A model generated the notes under the pieces. It was not told where the DNA came from. It worked only from the letters and a program-made list of their open reading frames with translations, and did no database searches. The position numbers were made by a program, and so were the translations under genes. A DNA stretch of 33,004 nucleotides from Acidobacteriota bacterium (lineage in GTDB: Bacteria; Acidobacteriota; Vicinamibacteria; Marinacidobacterales; Marinacidobacteraceae). Below, piece by piece: positions 23,510-32,868 of this stretch. Positions within the stretch are counted from its first letter, which is position 1, and every line of letters begins with the position of its first letter. Location: contig JAJDVI010000011.1 of assembly GCA_022826195.1 (NCBI GenBank), positions 1 to 33,004 of the forward strand. The letters are read 5' to 3'.

Positions 23510-24855
23510 TCCTCACTGAGCAGCAGGTCCGCGAGATCTTCGATACGGCCTTCGCGGCGGCCACCGCCGATGAGGTCGAACTCTCGATGGCGTGGTACCA
23601 CGAGGTGAACCGGGAGGTGGTCTGCGGGAGCACCAAGGTCATCCGCTTCTCGAACAGCTACATCCGGGACGACACGGTGGTGATGCCCTGCCACCCGCTC
23701 CAGGTGCACGTGGCCTTCGGCAGCCGTGAAGGGGCCGCGATCACGAACCAGCTCGATCCGTCCGGCATCCGCGACGCGGTGGCGCGGGCGGAGGCGATCG
23801 CGCGGGCGGCGTCCCCGAACGAGTCCCACCGGTCGCTCCACGGCCCCGAGGAATACCCGGAAATCCCGGGTTTCGACGAGGCGACGGCCGCGCTCACCGA
23901 TGAGGAGCGACACGAAGCGGTGGCCGGCGTCATCGAGCGCCTGCAGGCGGAGGGGTTGAACGGTTCGGGCTACTTCCACGTGGACGACACGCTGGAGGCG
24001 CACGCAAACAGCGCCGGCGCCTGGTTCTACCGGCGGGCGACCAAGACGGGGTACGCGGTCACGGTGCGCTCCGACGACACCACCGGGCGTGAGTCGAGCC
24101 GCGTCGGCTCCGGCTGGGCGGCGGTCGGCGACCTGCGGCGCTTCGCCGACCTGGACATCCCCGGGATCACCGATGTCGCGATCCGGAAGGCGCTCGGTTC
24201 GGTGGACCCGCAACCGTTCGAGATGGGGCCGCACACCGTGGTGCTCGAGCCGTCGGCAGCCGCCTCTTTCATCGGGCTCCTGATGCGGCTCTGGAGTGGG
24301 TCGGCGCGCACGGTGGGCGCCTGGGGGAGTCCTTCGGAGGCGGGGACCCGGGTGGCGAGTGAGCACCTCAATCTGAGCACCCACCCCGGCCATCCGCAGA
24401 TCATGGGGAGCCCCTACGGACCCGGCGGCAGGCCGCTCGGCGAACGGGTCTGGGTCGAGAACGGAGTGCTCCGCAACGTGCCCGGCGGGGAGAACGGCCC
24501 TGCAGTCCACCTGGTGGGCGACGGCGGCTCGAAGTCCCTGGAGGAGGTGATCGCCGGTGTGGACCGCGGCATCCTGATGACCCAGAACTGGAACACCATG
24601 CTCCGGACCATCGATCCCCCGCACGTCAACGGCATGACCCGGAACGGCCTCTTCCGGATCGAGGACGGACAGCTCGCCGGACCGCTCCAGAACGCCTGGT
24701 ACTCGCTGCGGCTCGATGAGTTCGCGAACAACATCGAGGATGCGTCACGGCCCTACAAGGCGGCGAGCTTCGGGTCCTCCGGGCTGAACGGCAACCTGAT
24801 GCCGGCGCTCCGGGTGGCGAACTTCAACTTCTACCGGCCTTCGGAGGCGGTGTGA
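23506..24855 (+). CDS. TldE/PmbA-family protease partner
   Basis: 449 residues, almost the length of E. coli PmbA. MILTEQQVREIFDTAFAAAT and the glycine-rich C-terminal half fit the TldE side, which lacks the HExxxH motif. It should be the non-catalytic or substrate-guiding half of a TldD/E heterodimer. It starts with TTG at 23506, overlapping the TldD stop (TTGA), with GGGAGG nine bases upstream. It has no signal peptide, unlike its partner. It may be carried through the Tat pore bound to TldD, or the two may sit in different compartments. Confidence 0.88.
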   Translation: MILTEQQVREIFDTAFAAATADEVELSMAWYHEVNREVVCGSTKVIRFSNSYIRDDTVVMPCHPLQVHVAFGSREGAAITNQLDPSGIRDAVARAEAIARAASPNESHRSLHGPEEYPEIPGFDEATAALTDEERHEAVAGVIERLQAEGLNGSGYFHVDDTLEAHANSAGAWFYRRATKTGYAVTVRSDDTTGRESSRVGSGWAAVGDLRRFADLDIPGITDVAIRKALGSVDPQPFEMGPHTVVLEPSAAASFIGLLMRLWSGSARTVGAWGSPSEAGTRVASEHLNLSTHPGHPQIMGSPYGPGGRPLGERVWVENGVLRNVPGGENGPAVHLVGDGGSKSLEEVIAGVDRGILMTQNWNTMLRTIDPPHVNGMTRNGLFRIEDGQLAGPLQNAWYSLRLDEFANNIEDASRPYKAASFGSSGLNGNLMPALRVANFNFYRPSEAV

Positions 24856-24883
24856 GGTCCGAGGAACTCGGGGGAGATCCAAT

Positions 24884-25396
24884 ATGAAGACGACCGATCT
24901 GTTGCTGCTCGCGACGAGCGTGGTGCTCCTGCTGGCTGCCTGCACCCCCGCGCCGCCAATGGAAGAGGAGGACGAGGGCACCCTCATCACCGGGGTGTGG
25001 GCCTTCGTCTCGGAGACGAACACGGAGACCGGGGAACTGGTCCGCGATGATTCCACCTGGAGCGGCATCTGGGTCTTCACGAACGGCTACCACTGCCTCG
25101 CCCGCATGGACAACAACCGGACCGCCCGGTCGGCTGCCGAACTCGCCGAGCTCTCGCCCGAAGAGCAGGTGGCGCACTACGAGCAGCTCCTCAACTACTC
25201 CGGGACTGCCGGCACCTACCAGATCGAGGGGGACACCCTCCGGCGCCAGTGGGATGTCAGCCTGGGACCGGACATCATCGGCTTGGAGTCGGTCGCGAAG
25301 GTCCGGGTGGAGGGCGACCGGATGTTCGTGGACCTGCCGCGCCGCACCGAGGAGTCGGGTCCGGCGGTCCAGGTGATCTATCGCCGGCTCGAGTAA
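24884..25396 (+). CDS. lipoprotein with lipocalin-like domain
   Basis: 170 residues. Lipobox LLAAC with Cys20 after a hydrophobic stretch; the next residues TPAPP do not include Asp at +2, so outer-membrane sorting is possible. The body (GVWAFVSETNTETGE, SGIWVFTNGYHCLARMDNNR, GTYQIEGDTL) resembles small lipocalin-like proteins often found beside secreted enzymes. GGGGAGA lies before the ATG. It is in line with TldE and the Asp-box gene on the same strand. No enzymatic residues are evident; it may bind a hydrophobic ligand or another envelope protein. Confidence 0.8.
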   Translation: MKTTDLLLLATSVVLLLAACTPAPPMEEEDEGTLITGVWAFVSETNTETGELVRDDSTWSGIWVFTNGYHCLARMDNNRTARSAAELAELSPEEQVAHYEQLLNYSGTAGTYQIEGDTLRRQWDVSLGPDIIGLESVAKVRVEGDRMFVDLPRRTEESGPAVQVIYRRLE

Positions 25397-25442
25397 CGGC
25401 GAAGCCGCGCCCCGATCGTCCCTTCCGAATAAAGGAGCAACG

Positions 25443-28400
25443 ATGAGACTCACGACCCGGCTGCTCGCCCTGACGCTCCTCATGGCGCCGGCCGCCGCCG
25501 GCGCGCAGAACGACGGCTACGACCCCGCCACCTACCAGGCCCTCAAGTACCGCATGATCGGCCCCCACAAGGGCTCCCGGGTCACCGCGGTGACCGGGAT
25601 CGCCGACCAACCCTGGACCTACTTCATGGGCACGAACGGCGGCGGACTCTGGAAGACCACCGATGCCGGCGAGAGCTGGGTCAACGTCTCGGACGGTTAC
25701 TACGGTTCGAGTTCGATCGGGGCCATCGACGTGGCGGACTCCGATCCGAGCATCGTCTACGCCGGCAGCGGTTCGGCCTGCATCCGGGGAAACATCTCCC
25801 CCGGCGACGGCATTTACAAATCCACGGACGGAGGGGAGAGCTGGACGAACGTCGGGCTTCACGACGCCGGGCAGATCGGCCGGATGGTCATCCACCCGCG
25901 GAACCCCGACGTGGCCTACGCGGCAGTCCTGGGCCATGCCTTCGGACCGAACGAGATGCGGGGCGTGTTCCGGACGACCGACGGCGGCGCCACCTGGGAG
26001 AAGGTGCTCTACGTCAGCGAGCGGACCGGCGCGAACGACATCGCGATGGACCCGTCCGACCCGGGCGTGCTCTACGCCACCATGTGGACCGCGGAGCGGA
26101 AGCCCTGGACCATGATCTCGGGCAGTGACGAGGGCGGCATCTACAAGACCACGGACGGCGGGGATACCTGGACGGAACTCACGAACGGTCTGCCCGCGGG
26201 GATGATCGGGCGCACCGGCATCTCCGTCTCCGCCGCGAACCCGCAGCGGGTGTGGGCGCTCGTCGAGGCGCGGGACGGTGGGGTCTATCGCTCGGACGAC
26301 GCCGGCGCGTCCTTTCAGCTCATCAACGACGACCGCGAACTCCAGAACCGGCCTTGGTACTACATGCACATATACGCCGATCCCGTGGACGTGGACCGGG
26401 TCTACGTGGTGAGCCGCTACTTCCACCGCTCGGACGACGCCGGCGAGACCTTTGACCTCATCGCAACCCCGCACGGGGATAACCACGATCTCTGGATCAA
26501 CCCAACCAACAACCAGATCATGGTGCAGGGCAACGACGGCGGCGCGAACGTCTCCTGGAACGCGGGCCGCACCTGGTCGAGCCAGCTCAACCAGCCGACT
26601 TCCGAGATGTACCGCGTGAGCGTCGACAACCAGTTCCCCTACCGGGTCTACGGTTCGGCGCAGGACACCTGGGAGGTGATTTCCGTACCGAGCCGGTCCG
26701 GCCACTACGGGATGCGCCTCCAGCTCCAGCACTGGGACGGCGTCGGCGGCATGGAGGGCGGGGTCGCGGTGATCCGGCCCGACAACCCGAACATCGTCTT
26801 CTCCGGGAGCACGAGCGGCGCCATCACCCGCTTCGACCGCGCCACGGGCCAGATCCGCCCGATCAAGGCGTACCCGGAGGTGGGCGGGATGCCGGCGAAG
26901 CACCTCCGCTACCGGTTCCAGCGGACCGCGCCGATCGTGCTGTCCCCCCACGACCCGAACGTGCTTTACCACGCCTCGCACGTGGTCCACCGGTCCACGA
27001 ACGAGGGGCAGACCTGGGAGATCATCAGCCCCGACCTGACCACGGGCGACCCTGAGCGGATCAACACCTGGGGCGGCCCCATCACCCGCGAGGTGACGAG
27101 CGAGGAGGTCTACTGCACCATCTTCGCGCTGGCGGAGTCGAAACACATTCCGGGAGTCCTTTGGGCCGGCTCCGACGACGGGCTCGTCCACATCTCGCGG
27201 GACGGCGGCGAGAACTGGACGAACATCACCCCGCCGGACATGCCCGACTCGGGGACGGTGAACATCCTGGAGGTCTCGCCGCACACCGCGGGGCGCGCCT
27301 TCATCTCGGTGGTCCGCTTCCGGCTCGACGATTTCCGCCCGTACGTCTTCCGCACCGACGACTTCGGCGAGAGCTGGACGCTGCTCACCGACGGGACCAA
27401 CGGGATCCCCGACGACCAGTGGGTGCGCGTGGTCCGCGAAGACCCGGACCGGAAGGGGCTGCTCTACGCCGGCACGGAGTACGGGGTGTTCGTCTCCTTC
27501 GACGACGGCGCGCACTGGCAGTCGCTGCAGCTCAACTTCCCGGTGGCGCCGGTGACCGACCTGGTGGTGCACGAGAAGGACTTGGTGCTCTCCACGAAGG
27601 GGCGCTCCTTCTGGATCCTCGACGACTTGTCTCCGCTCCACCAGTTGACGGAAGAGGTGGCGGCGTCGGCGGCGCACCTCTTCGCGCCTCGGGACGCCCA
27701 CCGGGTGCGGACCGCGGAGGAAGAGGCGGTGGACGAGTACGTGGGCGGCTGGCGCTCGGTGGCCAACCCGCGGGACCTCTACGGCGGGGCGCGGATAACG
27801 CGGGATCGCCAGGGGACCGACTCTCCGAACGGCGCGACGATCTACACCTGGTTCGCCGAGGCCCCCGACGGCGAAGTGACCCTTGAAATCCTCGACGGGG
27901 CCGGTGAGGTCATCCGCCGCTTTTCCAGCCAGGACGACCCGAAGGATTCTTCGGTGATCGCCCGGCCGGAGGCGCCCTTCTTCAAGGAGGAGAGCACCTT
28001 CTTCAACGCGGGGCTGAACCGCTTCGTCTGGGATCTCAGGCATCCCTCGGCGTTCGGCGGCGCGCCGCTCGGGCCGCTGGTGGTGCCGGGGACGTACCAG
28101 ATCCGGGTTTCGACGGAGGGCTGGAGCGGGACGCAGCCGATCGAGGTGCTGCCCGACCCGCGGGTCACCACGACGGCCGATGAGTTCCAGAGCCAGTGCG
28201 ACCTGCTGCTCAGGATCCGGGACCGGATCACGGATCTCCACCGGGCGGTAGCCGAGATCCGCGAACTGCGGGAGGGAGCCTCCGCGTCCGTCGCGGAACG
28301 GCTCACCCGGATCGAGCGGGAGCTCGTGCCGCTTCCCGAGGACTACGACCGCGAGGACCAGGACTACGCCCCCAAGCTGATCCAGCAGCTCGATCTCCTC

Positions 28401-28529
28401 TACGGGTATGTCGAGGGGGCGGACTCACGGCCGACCGATTCCGCGTTCGAAAGGTTTGATGATCTGGATCCCATCCTCGGTGGCCTCCTGGAGGAGCTCC
28501 GCGGGGTGGTGGAATCCGTCGGGAACTGA
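25443..28529 (+). CDS. large secreted Asp-box (BNR/sortilin-like) beta-propeller protein
   Basis: 1028 residues. A signal peptide ends near AGA-QN (residue 22). At least ten Asp-box motifs (S/T-x-D-G-G-x-x-W) occur between about residues 70 and 690, such as KTTDAGESW, KSTDGGESW, RTTDGGATW, KTTDGGDTW, SRDGGENW and RTDDFGESW, giving one or two large propellers as in sortilin/Vps10 and xyloglucanase folds. A C-terminal part of about 300 residues begins after LHQLTEEV and ends helical (IRDRITDLHRAV). The proteins are common in Acidobacteriota and Gemmatimonadota, with unknown ligands; peptide binding is plausible. AAAGGAG lies six bases before the ATG. Confidence 0.9.
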   Translation: MRLTTRLLALTLLMAPAAAGAQNDGYDPATYQALKYRMIGPHKGSRVTAVTGIADQPWTYFMGTNGGGLWKTTDAGESWVNVSDGYYGSSSIGAIDVADSDPSIVYAGSGSACIRGNISPGDGIYKSTDGGESWTNVGLHDAGQIGRMVIHPRNPDVAYAAVLGHAFGPNEMRGVFRTTDGGATWEKVLYVSERTGANDIAMDPSDPGVLYATMWTAERKPWTMISGSDEGGIYKTTDGGDTWTELTNGLPAGMIGRTGISVSAANPQRVWALVEARDGGVYRSDDAGASFQLINDDRELQNRPWYYMHIYADPVDVDRVYVVSRYFHRSDDAGETFDLIATPHGDNHDLWINPTNNQIMVQGNDGGANVSWNAGRTWSSQLNQPTSEMYRVSVDNQFPYRVYGSAQDTWEVISVPSRSGHYGMRLQLQHWDGVGGMEGGVAVIRPDNPNIVFSGSTSGAITRFDRATGQIRPIKAYPEVGGMPAKHLRYRFQRTAPIVLSPHDPNVLYHASHVVHRSTNEGQTWEIISPDLTTGDPERINTWGGPITREVTSEEVYCTIFALAESKHIPGVLWAGSDDGLVHISRDGGENWTNITPPDMPDSGTVNILEVSPHTAGRAFISVVRFRLDDFRPYVFRTDDFGESWTLLTDGTNGIPDDQWVRVVREDPDRKGLLYAGTEYGVFVSFDDGAHWQSLQLNFPVAPVTDLVVHEKDLVLSTKGRSFWILDDLSPLHQLTEEVAASAAHLFAPRDAHRVRTAEEEAVDEYVGGWRSVANPRDLYGGARITRDRQGTDSPNGATIYTWFAEAPDGEVTLEILDGAGEVIRRFSSQDDPKDSSVIARPEAPFFKEESTFFNAGLNRFVWDLRHPSAFGGAPLGPLVVPGTYQIRVSTEGWSGTQPIEVLPDPRVTTTADEFQSQCDLLLRIRDRITDLHRAVAEIRELREGASASVAERLTRIERELVPLPEDYDREDQDYAPKLIQQLDLLYGYVEGADSRPTDSAFERFDDLDPILGGLLEELRGVVESVGN

Positions 28530-28554
28530 GCCGGAGAACCGAAGGGAGTTCGTC

Positions 28555-31500
28555 ATGCGTGCGAAGCGCACTGCCTGGATCGTGGGGCCGTTCACGGCCC
28601 TCACCCTGCTCTACTCCGCCCCGGCGGGGAAGGCGCAGCAGGAACAGTCCCTCGCCGGACTCGAGGACGTATTCGCTCCCGGTGTCTTCCTCGAAGACCG
28701 GAACGGCGACGGCGTGGTGGACTTCATCAACGCCCGTATCGTGCTGCCGGCCGATCCGGCGCCCGAGGAGGTGGCTGCCGCCGCCAACATCGCGGCCCGG
28801 CTCGGCTTCGAGTCCTCTGCCTTCACGCCGGGTCTGGCGGTCCTCGATGCGGACATCGAGCCCGGAGCGGAGAGCCCACCGCTCTTCCTGGTGGGCCGCT
28901 CGAACCGCTGGGTCGGGCGACTCGAGGAGGATGGGCGCATCGACGTCGCCGGGCTGACCCCGGGACAGGGACTCTTCGCCATTGTTTCCTCTCCGTTCGG
29001 GGGCGCCGACGCGGTGGTGGTGGCGGGCGCGGACCCGGCGGGGACGCTGTACGCGGCGAACTCCGCGTCCGCCCGGCTTCCCTACCTCTGGCAGCTCCGC
29101 AGCGACACCCTCTCCTCGGTGATGGACGACGTCGAGGAGTTCCTCGGCGACAGCCGGGTGGACGTGAACGGGGTCCGGGCCACCGAGGCGGTCTACGAGG
29201 ACGGCCGGGAGCAGGTGAGCCGGTTGGTCATGGCGCTCGACGTGGTGGATCCGGGGAACGCCGCCGAGGTGCTCGACGAACTCGCCGCCGACCACCGCGT
29301 GGGACAGGCGCGGTTCACCGACCGGCGGGCGGTGCAGCTCAACTACTACGGTGCGGGCGCCCTCGACTTCCAGCTTCCCGACGGCAATGGAGTGGTGGTG
29401 GACCGCTTCGGGCCGCCCTACAAGAGCCGCTTCCCGGAGAACCCCTGGCAGCCGAAGGCCACGCCCCTGAACCTGACGAAGCTCTACACGACGGACGGCC
29501 TGCTCGGCGACTCGCGGGGGGACGACATGATCCCCGACGAGTCGGAGACGGTGCTCGTTATCGGCTCCGGGGCGGGTCCGGTACTGGGCGCGGTGGACCT
29601 TGCGGCCCGCATCGGGCTCGAGACGACCGGACTGACCCTCCCGATCGCGTTCGTGGAGGCGGACATCGAGGATCCCTCGGTGCTCCCGAATCCGGTGCTG
29701 ATCGGGCCGGGGGATCTCGTGGCGTCGCTGCCGGGTGGCAGGCCGCTCGACGCCGGCGAGGGCGTCGTGGAGATCGTCCCGGGGGCGTTCGGTGACTCTC
29801 CGGCAGTTCGGGTCCGCGGGGGTGACGCCGCCGGTCTCGACGCCGCGACTGCCTATCTGGCGGGGCGGCTGCCCTCGCTCTGGGAGACCCGGCGCGGCGA
29901 AGTGGACTTCACCGCCATCGAGGAGGACGCGCGCGCCTTCCTGCGGTCGCGGTCGAGCGCCGGACAGGCAGCACGGGCGCTCGTCCATCTCGACGACCTG
30001 AGCGGGATGTGGTCCGGCGGTGACATCGCGTCGCTGGAGGTGGACGTCTTCCTCGAGGAGGCCAGCGCGGAAGTGGGGGCGTTCCTGGAGGCGCGGCTGC
30101 GCGAGCGGACGGGCGTCCCGGAGGTTTCGGTCACCGCGGCTTCACGCTACGGACCCGTCACCGTGTTCGACGAGGAACTCGACCTGGGCTGGGAGGTGGA
30201 CGAGCTGCGGGAGCGGTTCACCGCCGATATCGTGTCGCGGGTCGGCGCCGGGGACCGGGTGGAGGTCGAGATTCTGGTCAGTGAGTCGCCCGAAATCCGG
30301 ATGCGGCTCCAGGAGGAGTTCGAGTCCGCACTCCGGGAAGCCGGCGCCGCGGAGACCCGGGTCCGGGTCATCTGCGCCTACAAGCAGGGGTTCAGTTGGC
30401 TCGCCGACTACGTGCTGCCCGCGGTTCAGGGCGAGAACGTAGGCCGGATCACGGTACGGTTCCCGACCGCGCACTACCCCCAGAACGAGCGTTGGTACGG
30501 GCAGGACATCCGCTGGCTCCAGGAGATCTTTCCGATCGACTGGATCCTGGCGCGGGAACTGGGCATCGACGTGGATGACACCGAGTTCGTGAAGGTCGAC
30601 GAGGGGCCGATGGAATACGAGGTGGAGGTCACGGACGACGTCGGCCGGGTGCTGCACGAGGACCGCTTCGCGCCGCGCTTCATGACGCGCGAGTACTTCC
30701 CCTACGTCCCGACCGCCAAGATCCACGCCACGACCGGCGGGTTCCGGGCGATGGTGAACGGCGAGGAGGTCGCCGATGTCCACGTCCGCACCGACCCCGA
30801 GCGGCTCTGGGACTACTACCAGTTCGACGCGCAGCCGAGGATGTTCGAGTTCGCCCGGGAGTACACCCGGGGCGATCTGAGCCTCAAGAACCAGCCCTTT
30901 TTCCGGGATTTCTTTCTGGACATCAAGATGAGCGAGCCGGACTTCCGGCTGGACCTCGACGAGGAGCGGATTTCCTCGATGGACTCGCTGCACGAGGACC
31001 TCACCTTCAGCACCATCGACTTCTGGGGCATCTTCAGCGGCCAGGAATCGGGGAGCCGGGAAGTCGCCCCCGGACGGCTCATGCCGATGATCCATCCGCC
31101 GCGGGAGGGTCCGCCCGAGGTGCGAGTGCACTTCGTGGGGAACGCGGTGCCCCACCCGGAGATCGCGGTGCGGTGGACGACGCGGGACGGCGCGGTGGGT
31201 GAGCGCCGGATCGGGCTGACCGAGCTGGACGTATCGGCTCCCCGCGTCACGTCCGTGAAGGTGCGGGCAGGCGCCGAGGGCGCGGCGCAGCTTACGGCCA
31301 GCGTGGATGCCGAGGACTTCGAGACCGCCCGGACCGTGGGGCGGATGGTCGAGGGTCTCGCGCAGATGCAGGCCGCGGGAGCGCTCCGGACCGCGCTCGG
31401 CTACGCCCGGCTCGAGGAATTGGCGCTGTCGGCGCGGATCGGGAACGCGGCGATCGAGGAGTCGCTGCGGCCGCCGGATCCCGCGCTGCTGCCGCAGCCG

Positions 31501-32715
31501 GGCGGCATCGAGACCATCGAGCCGACCCCCGGCGAGCAGTTCGTTACCTGGGACCACGTGATCGGCCCGGACGAGCTGGAGGAGGAGTTGATTCCGCGCC
31601 TCCAGACCTTCCCCGAGTTCAATGCTTACGTCGCGGGGCGTACCTACCGGGGCCGGAACGTCTGGGCGATGGACGTGATGCTGCCGCACGAGGCCGAACT
31701 GTTCTCGCAGGCGAAGGCGAGCGCGCTCAAGCCCGTCCTCTTCATCACCACCCGCCAGCACTCGAACGAGGTGTCGGCGACCAGCGGGGCCATGCGGTTC
31801 ATGGAACTGGTGGCCACCGACCCGGATTACCGGAAGTACCTCGAGCGGATGAACATCGTCTACCACCCGATGGAGAACCCGGACGGCGCGGCGAACCACT
31901 TCGAGTTCCACAAGCTCCGCCCGACCTACATCCTGCACGGCGGCTACTGGAGCTCGGTGGCGCGCGACGTGGGCGCCTACATCTGGGATGACGATCCGCT
32001 GCTGCCCGAGGCGCTGGTGCGGCGGCAGATCTACTACCGCTGGCTGCCGGACGTCTACATGAACCCCCACGGCTACCCGAGCCACGAGTGGGTCCACCAG
32101 TTTGCCGGCTACAAGGTGCCCTGGTTCCTGGCCTTCTGGATCCCCCGCGGCTACCACATCAACCTGCATCACATCGACGATCCGAACTATCCCGACCACA
32201 AGCCGGTGGGAGCCGAGCTCCGGGAGCGGATCATCGAGGAGGTCCAGGGCGTCGCCGACATCCGCGCCGCCAACGAGCGGCTCGTCCACCGCTTCGAGAA
32301 GTACGCGCGTCGCTACCAGCCCGACCCGTTCCGGCTCGAGATCTACGAGGGGATGAACATCCTGTTCGACCACTCCTACTCCTTCCAGGAGGGTGGCTCC
32401 TTCAGCGACGAGATCTACGTCAGCTCCATGTGGAAGCGGCCCGACCCCAACGGGAGGATGTTCATCGAGCGCCACCCCCAGATCACCGTGCTCGACCTCG
32501 GCTGCGACATGCCCGACGAGACCGCCGGCCCCGAATGGATGGACAAGATCGCCGCCCGGGGCCAGTTCCGATACCTCATGTCAGTGGTGAAGCTCATGTA
32601 CGAGAGCGACTGGGAGGTCCAGCGCTTCGAGGAAGACTTCACCGACGGGGTGCGGCTGTCGCTCTTCCGGCCCCGGCCGGTCAAGGCGGCGCGGCGCGCC
32701 CAGTTCGCGAACTAG
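28555..32715 (+). CDS. giant secreted M14-type zinc carboxypeptidase-like protein
   Basis: 1386 residues. Signal peptide ending near GKA-QQ (27). Two copies of an N-terminal domain follow: copy one starts with DRNGDGVVD (48-56), a calcium-binding EF-hand-like loop, then ARIVLPAD; copy two starts near 315 with GLLGDSRGDDMIPDE, a degenerate loop. A long middle region (about 470-1020) has no recognised family. The peptidase-like C-terminus has QHSNEVSAT with H1069 and E1072, the M14 HxxE zinc motif, NPDGAANH, and MNPHGYPSHEW with H1172 or H1177 as likely third ligand. GAAGGGAG lies before the ATG at 28555; earlier in-frame starts lie inside the previous gene. Confidence 0.88.
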   Translation: MRAKRTAWIVGPFTALTLLYSAPAGKAQQEQSLAGLEDVFAPGVFLEDRNGDGVVDFINARIVLPADPAPEEVAAAANIAARLGFESSAFTPGLAVLDADIEPGAESPPLFLVGRSNRWVGRLEEDGRIDVAGLTPGQGLFAIVSSPFGGADAVVVAGADPAGTLYAANSASARLPYLWQLRSDTLSSVMDDVEEFLGDSRVDVNGVRATEAVYEDGREQVSRLVMALDVVDPGNAAEVLDELAADHRVGQARFTDRRAVQLNYYGAGALDFQLPDGNGVVVDRFGPPYKSRFPENPWQPKATPLNLTKLYTTDGLLGDSRGDDMIPDESETVLVIGSGAGPVLGAVDLAARIGLETTGLTLPIAFVEADIEDPSVLPNPVLIGPGDLVASLPGGRPLDAGEGVVEIVPGAFGDSPAVRVRGGDAAGLDAATAYLAGRLPSLWETRRGEVDFTAIEEDARAFLRSRSSAGQAARALVHLDDLSGMWSGGDIASLEVDVFLEEASAEVGAFLEARLRERTGVPEVSVTAASRYGPVTVFDEELDLGWEVDELRERFTADIVSRVGAGDRVEVEILVSESPEIRMRLQEEFESALREAGAAETRVRVICAYKQGFSWLADYVLPAVQGENVGRITVRFPTAHYPQNERWYGQDIRWLQEIFPIDWILARELGIDVDDTEFVKVDEGPMEYEVEVTDDVGRVLHEDRFAPRFMTREYFPYVPTAKIHATTGGFRAMVNGEEVADVHVRTDPERLWDYYQFDAQPRMFEFAREYTRGDLSLKNQPFFRDFFLDIKMSEPDFRLDLDEERISSMDSLHEDLTFSTIDFWGIFSGQESGSREVAPGRLMPMIHPPREGPPEVRVHFVGNAVPHPEIAVRWTTRDGAVGERRIGLTELDVSAPRVTSVKVRAGAEGAAQLTASVDAEDFETARTVGRMVEGLAQMQAAGALRTALGYARLEELALSARIGNAAIEESLRPPDPALLPQPGGIETIEPTPGEQFVTWDHVIGPDELEEELIPRLQTFPEFNAYVAGRTYRGRNVWAMDVMLPHEAELFSQAKASALKPVLFITTRQHSNEVSATSGAMRFMELVATDPDYRKYLERMNIVYHPMENPDGAANHFEFHKLRPTYILHGGYWSSVARDVGAYIWDDDPLLPEALVRRQIYYRWLPDVYMNPHGYPSHEWVHQFAGYKVPWFLAFWIPRGYHINLHHIDDPNYPDHKPVGAELRERIIEEVQGVADIRAANERLVHRFEKYARRYQPDPFRLEIYEGMNILFDHSYSFQEGGSFSDEIYVSSMWKRPDPNGRMFIERHPQITVLDLGCDMPDETAGPEWMDKIAARGQFRYLMSVVKLMYESDWEVQRFEEDFTDGVRLSLFRPRPVKAARRAQFAN

Positions 32716-32751
32716 GCCCCGCTCGGCACCGATGGCGTACGGGCTTGGAAC

Positions 32752-32850
32752 GCCGGCTTCAGCCGGCACAGCCCGCCGCCGGCGGGCGGCGGGAAGGCTC
32801 CGGCGTCCGGGTTGGTCCCCCATGCGGCGGGAACCGCGCTCTTGAGCGCG
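32752..32850. repeat. cluster of REP-like short hairpins downstream of the M14 gene
   Basis: Three perfect seven-pair stems with two- or three-base loops: GCCGGCT-TC-AGCCGGC at 32752-32767, GCCCGCC-GCC-GGCGGGC at 32771-32787 and CGCGCTC-TT-GAGCGCG at 32835-32850. A fourth of the same build is in the neighbouring inverted repeat (32869-32885). The first is the same sequence as the hairpin at 1572-1587, inverted. They could end the M14 transcript, but the shared build suggests repeated elements. No gene is visible in 32716-33004. Confidence 0.65.
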
Positions 32851-32868
32851 AGCAGCGTTGAACCGCCC

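Noticed and set aside
25275..28241. Long open frame on the minus strand opposite the Asp-box gene (about 990 codons)
   Set aside because: It is antisense to a gene with signal peptide and many Asp boxes. Its product has no family features and is explained by GC bias.
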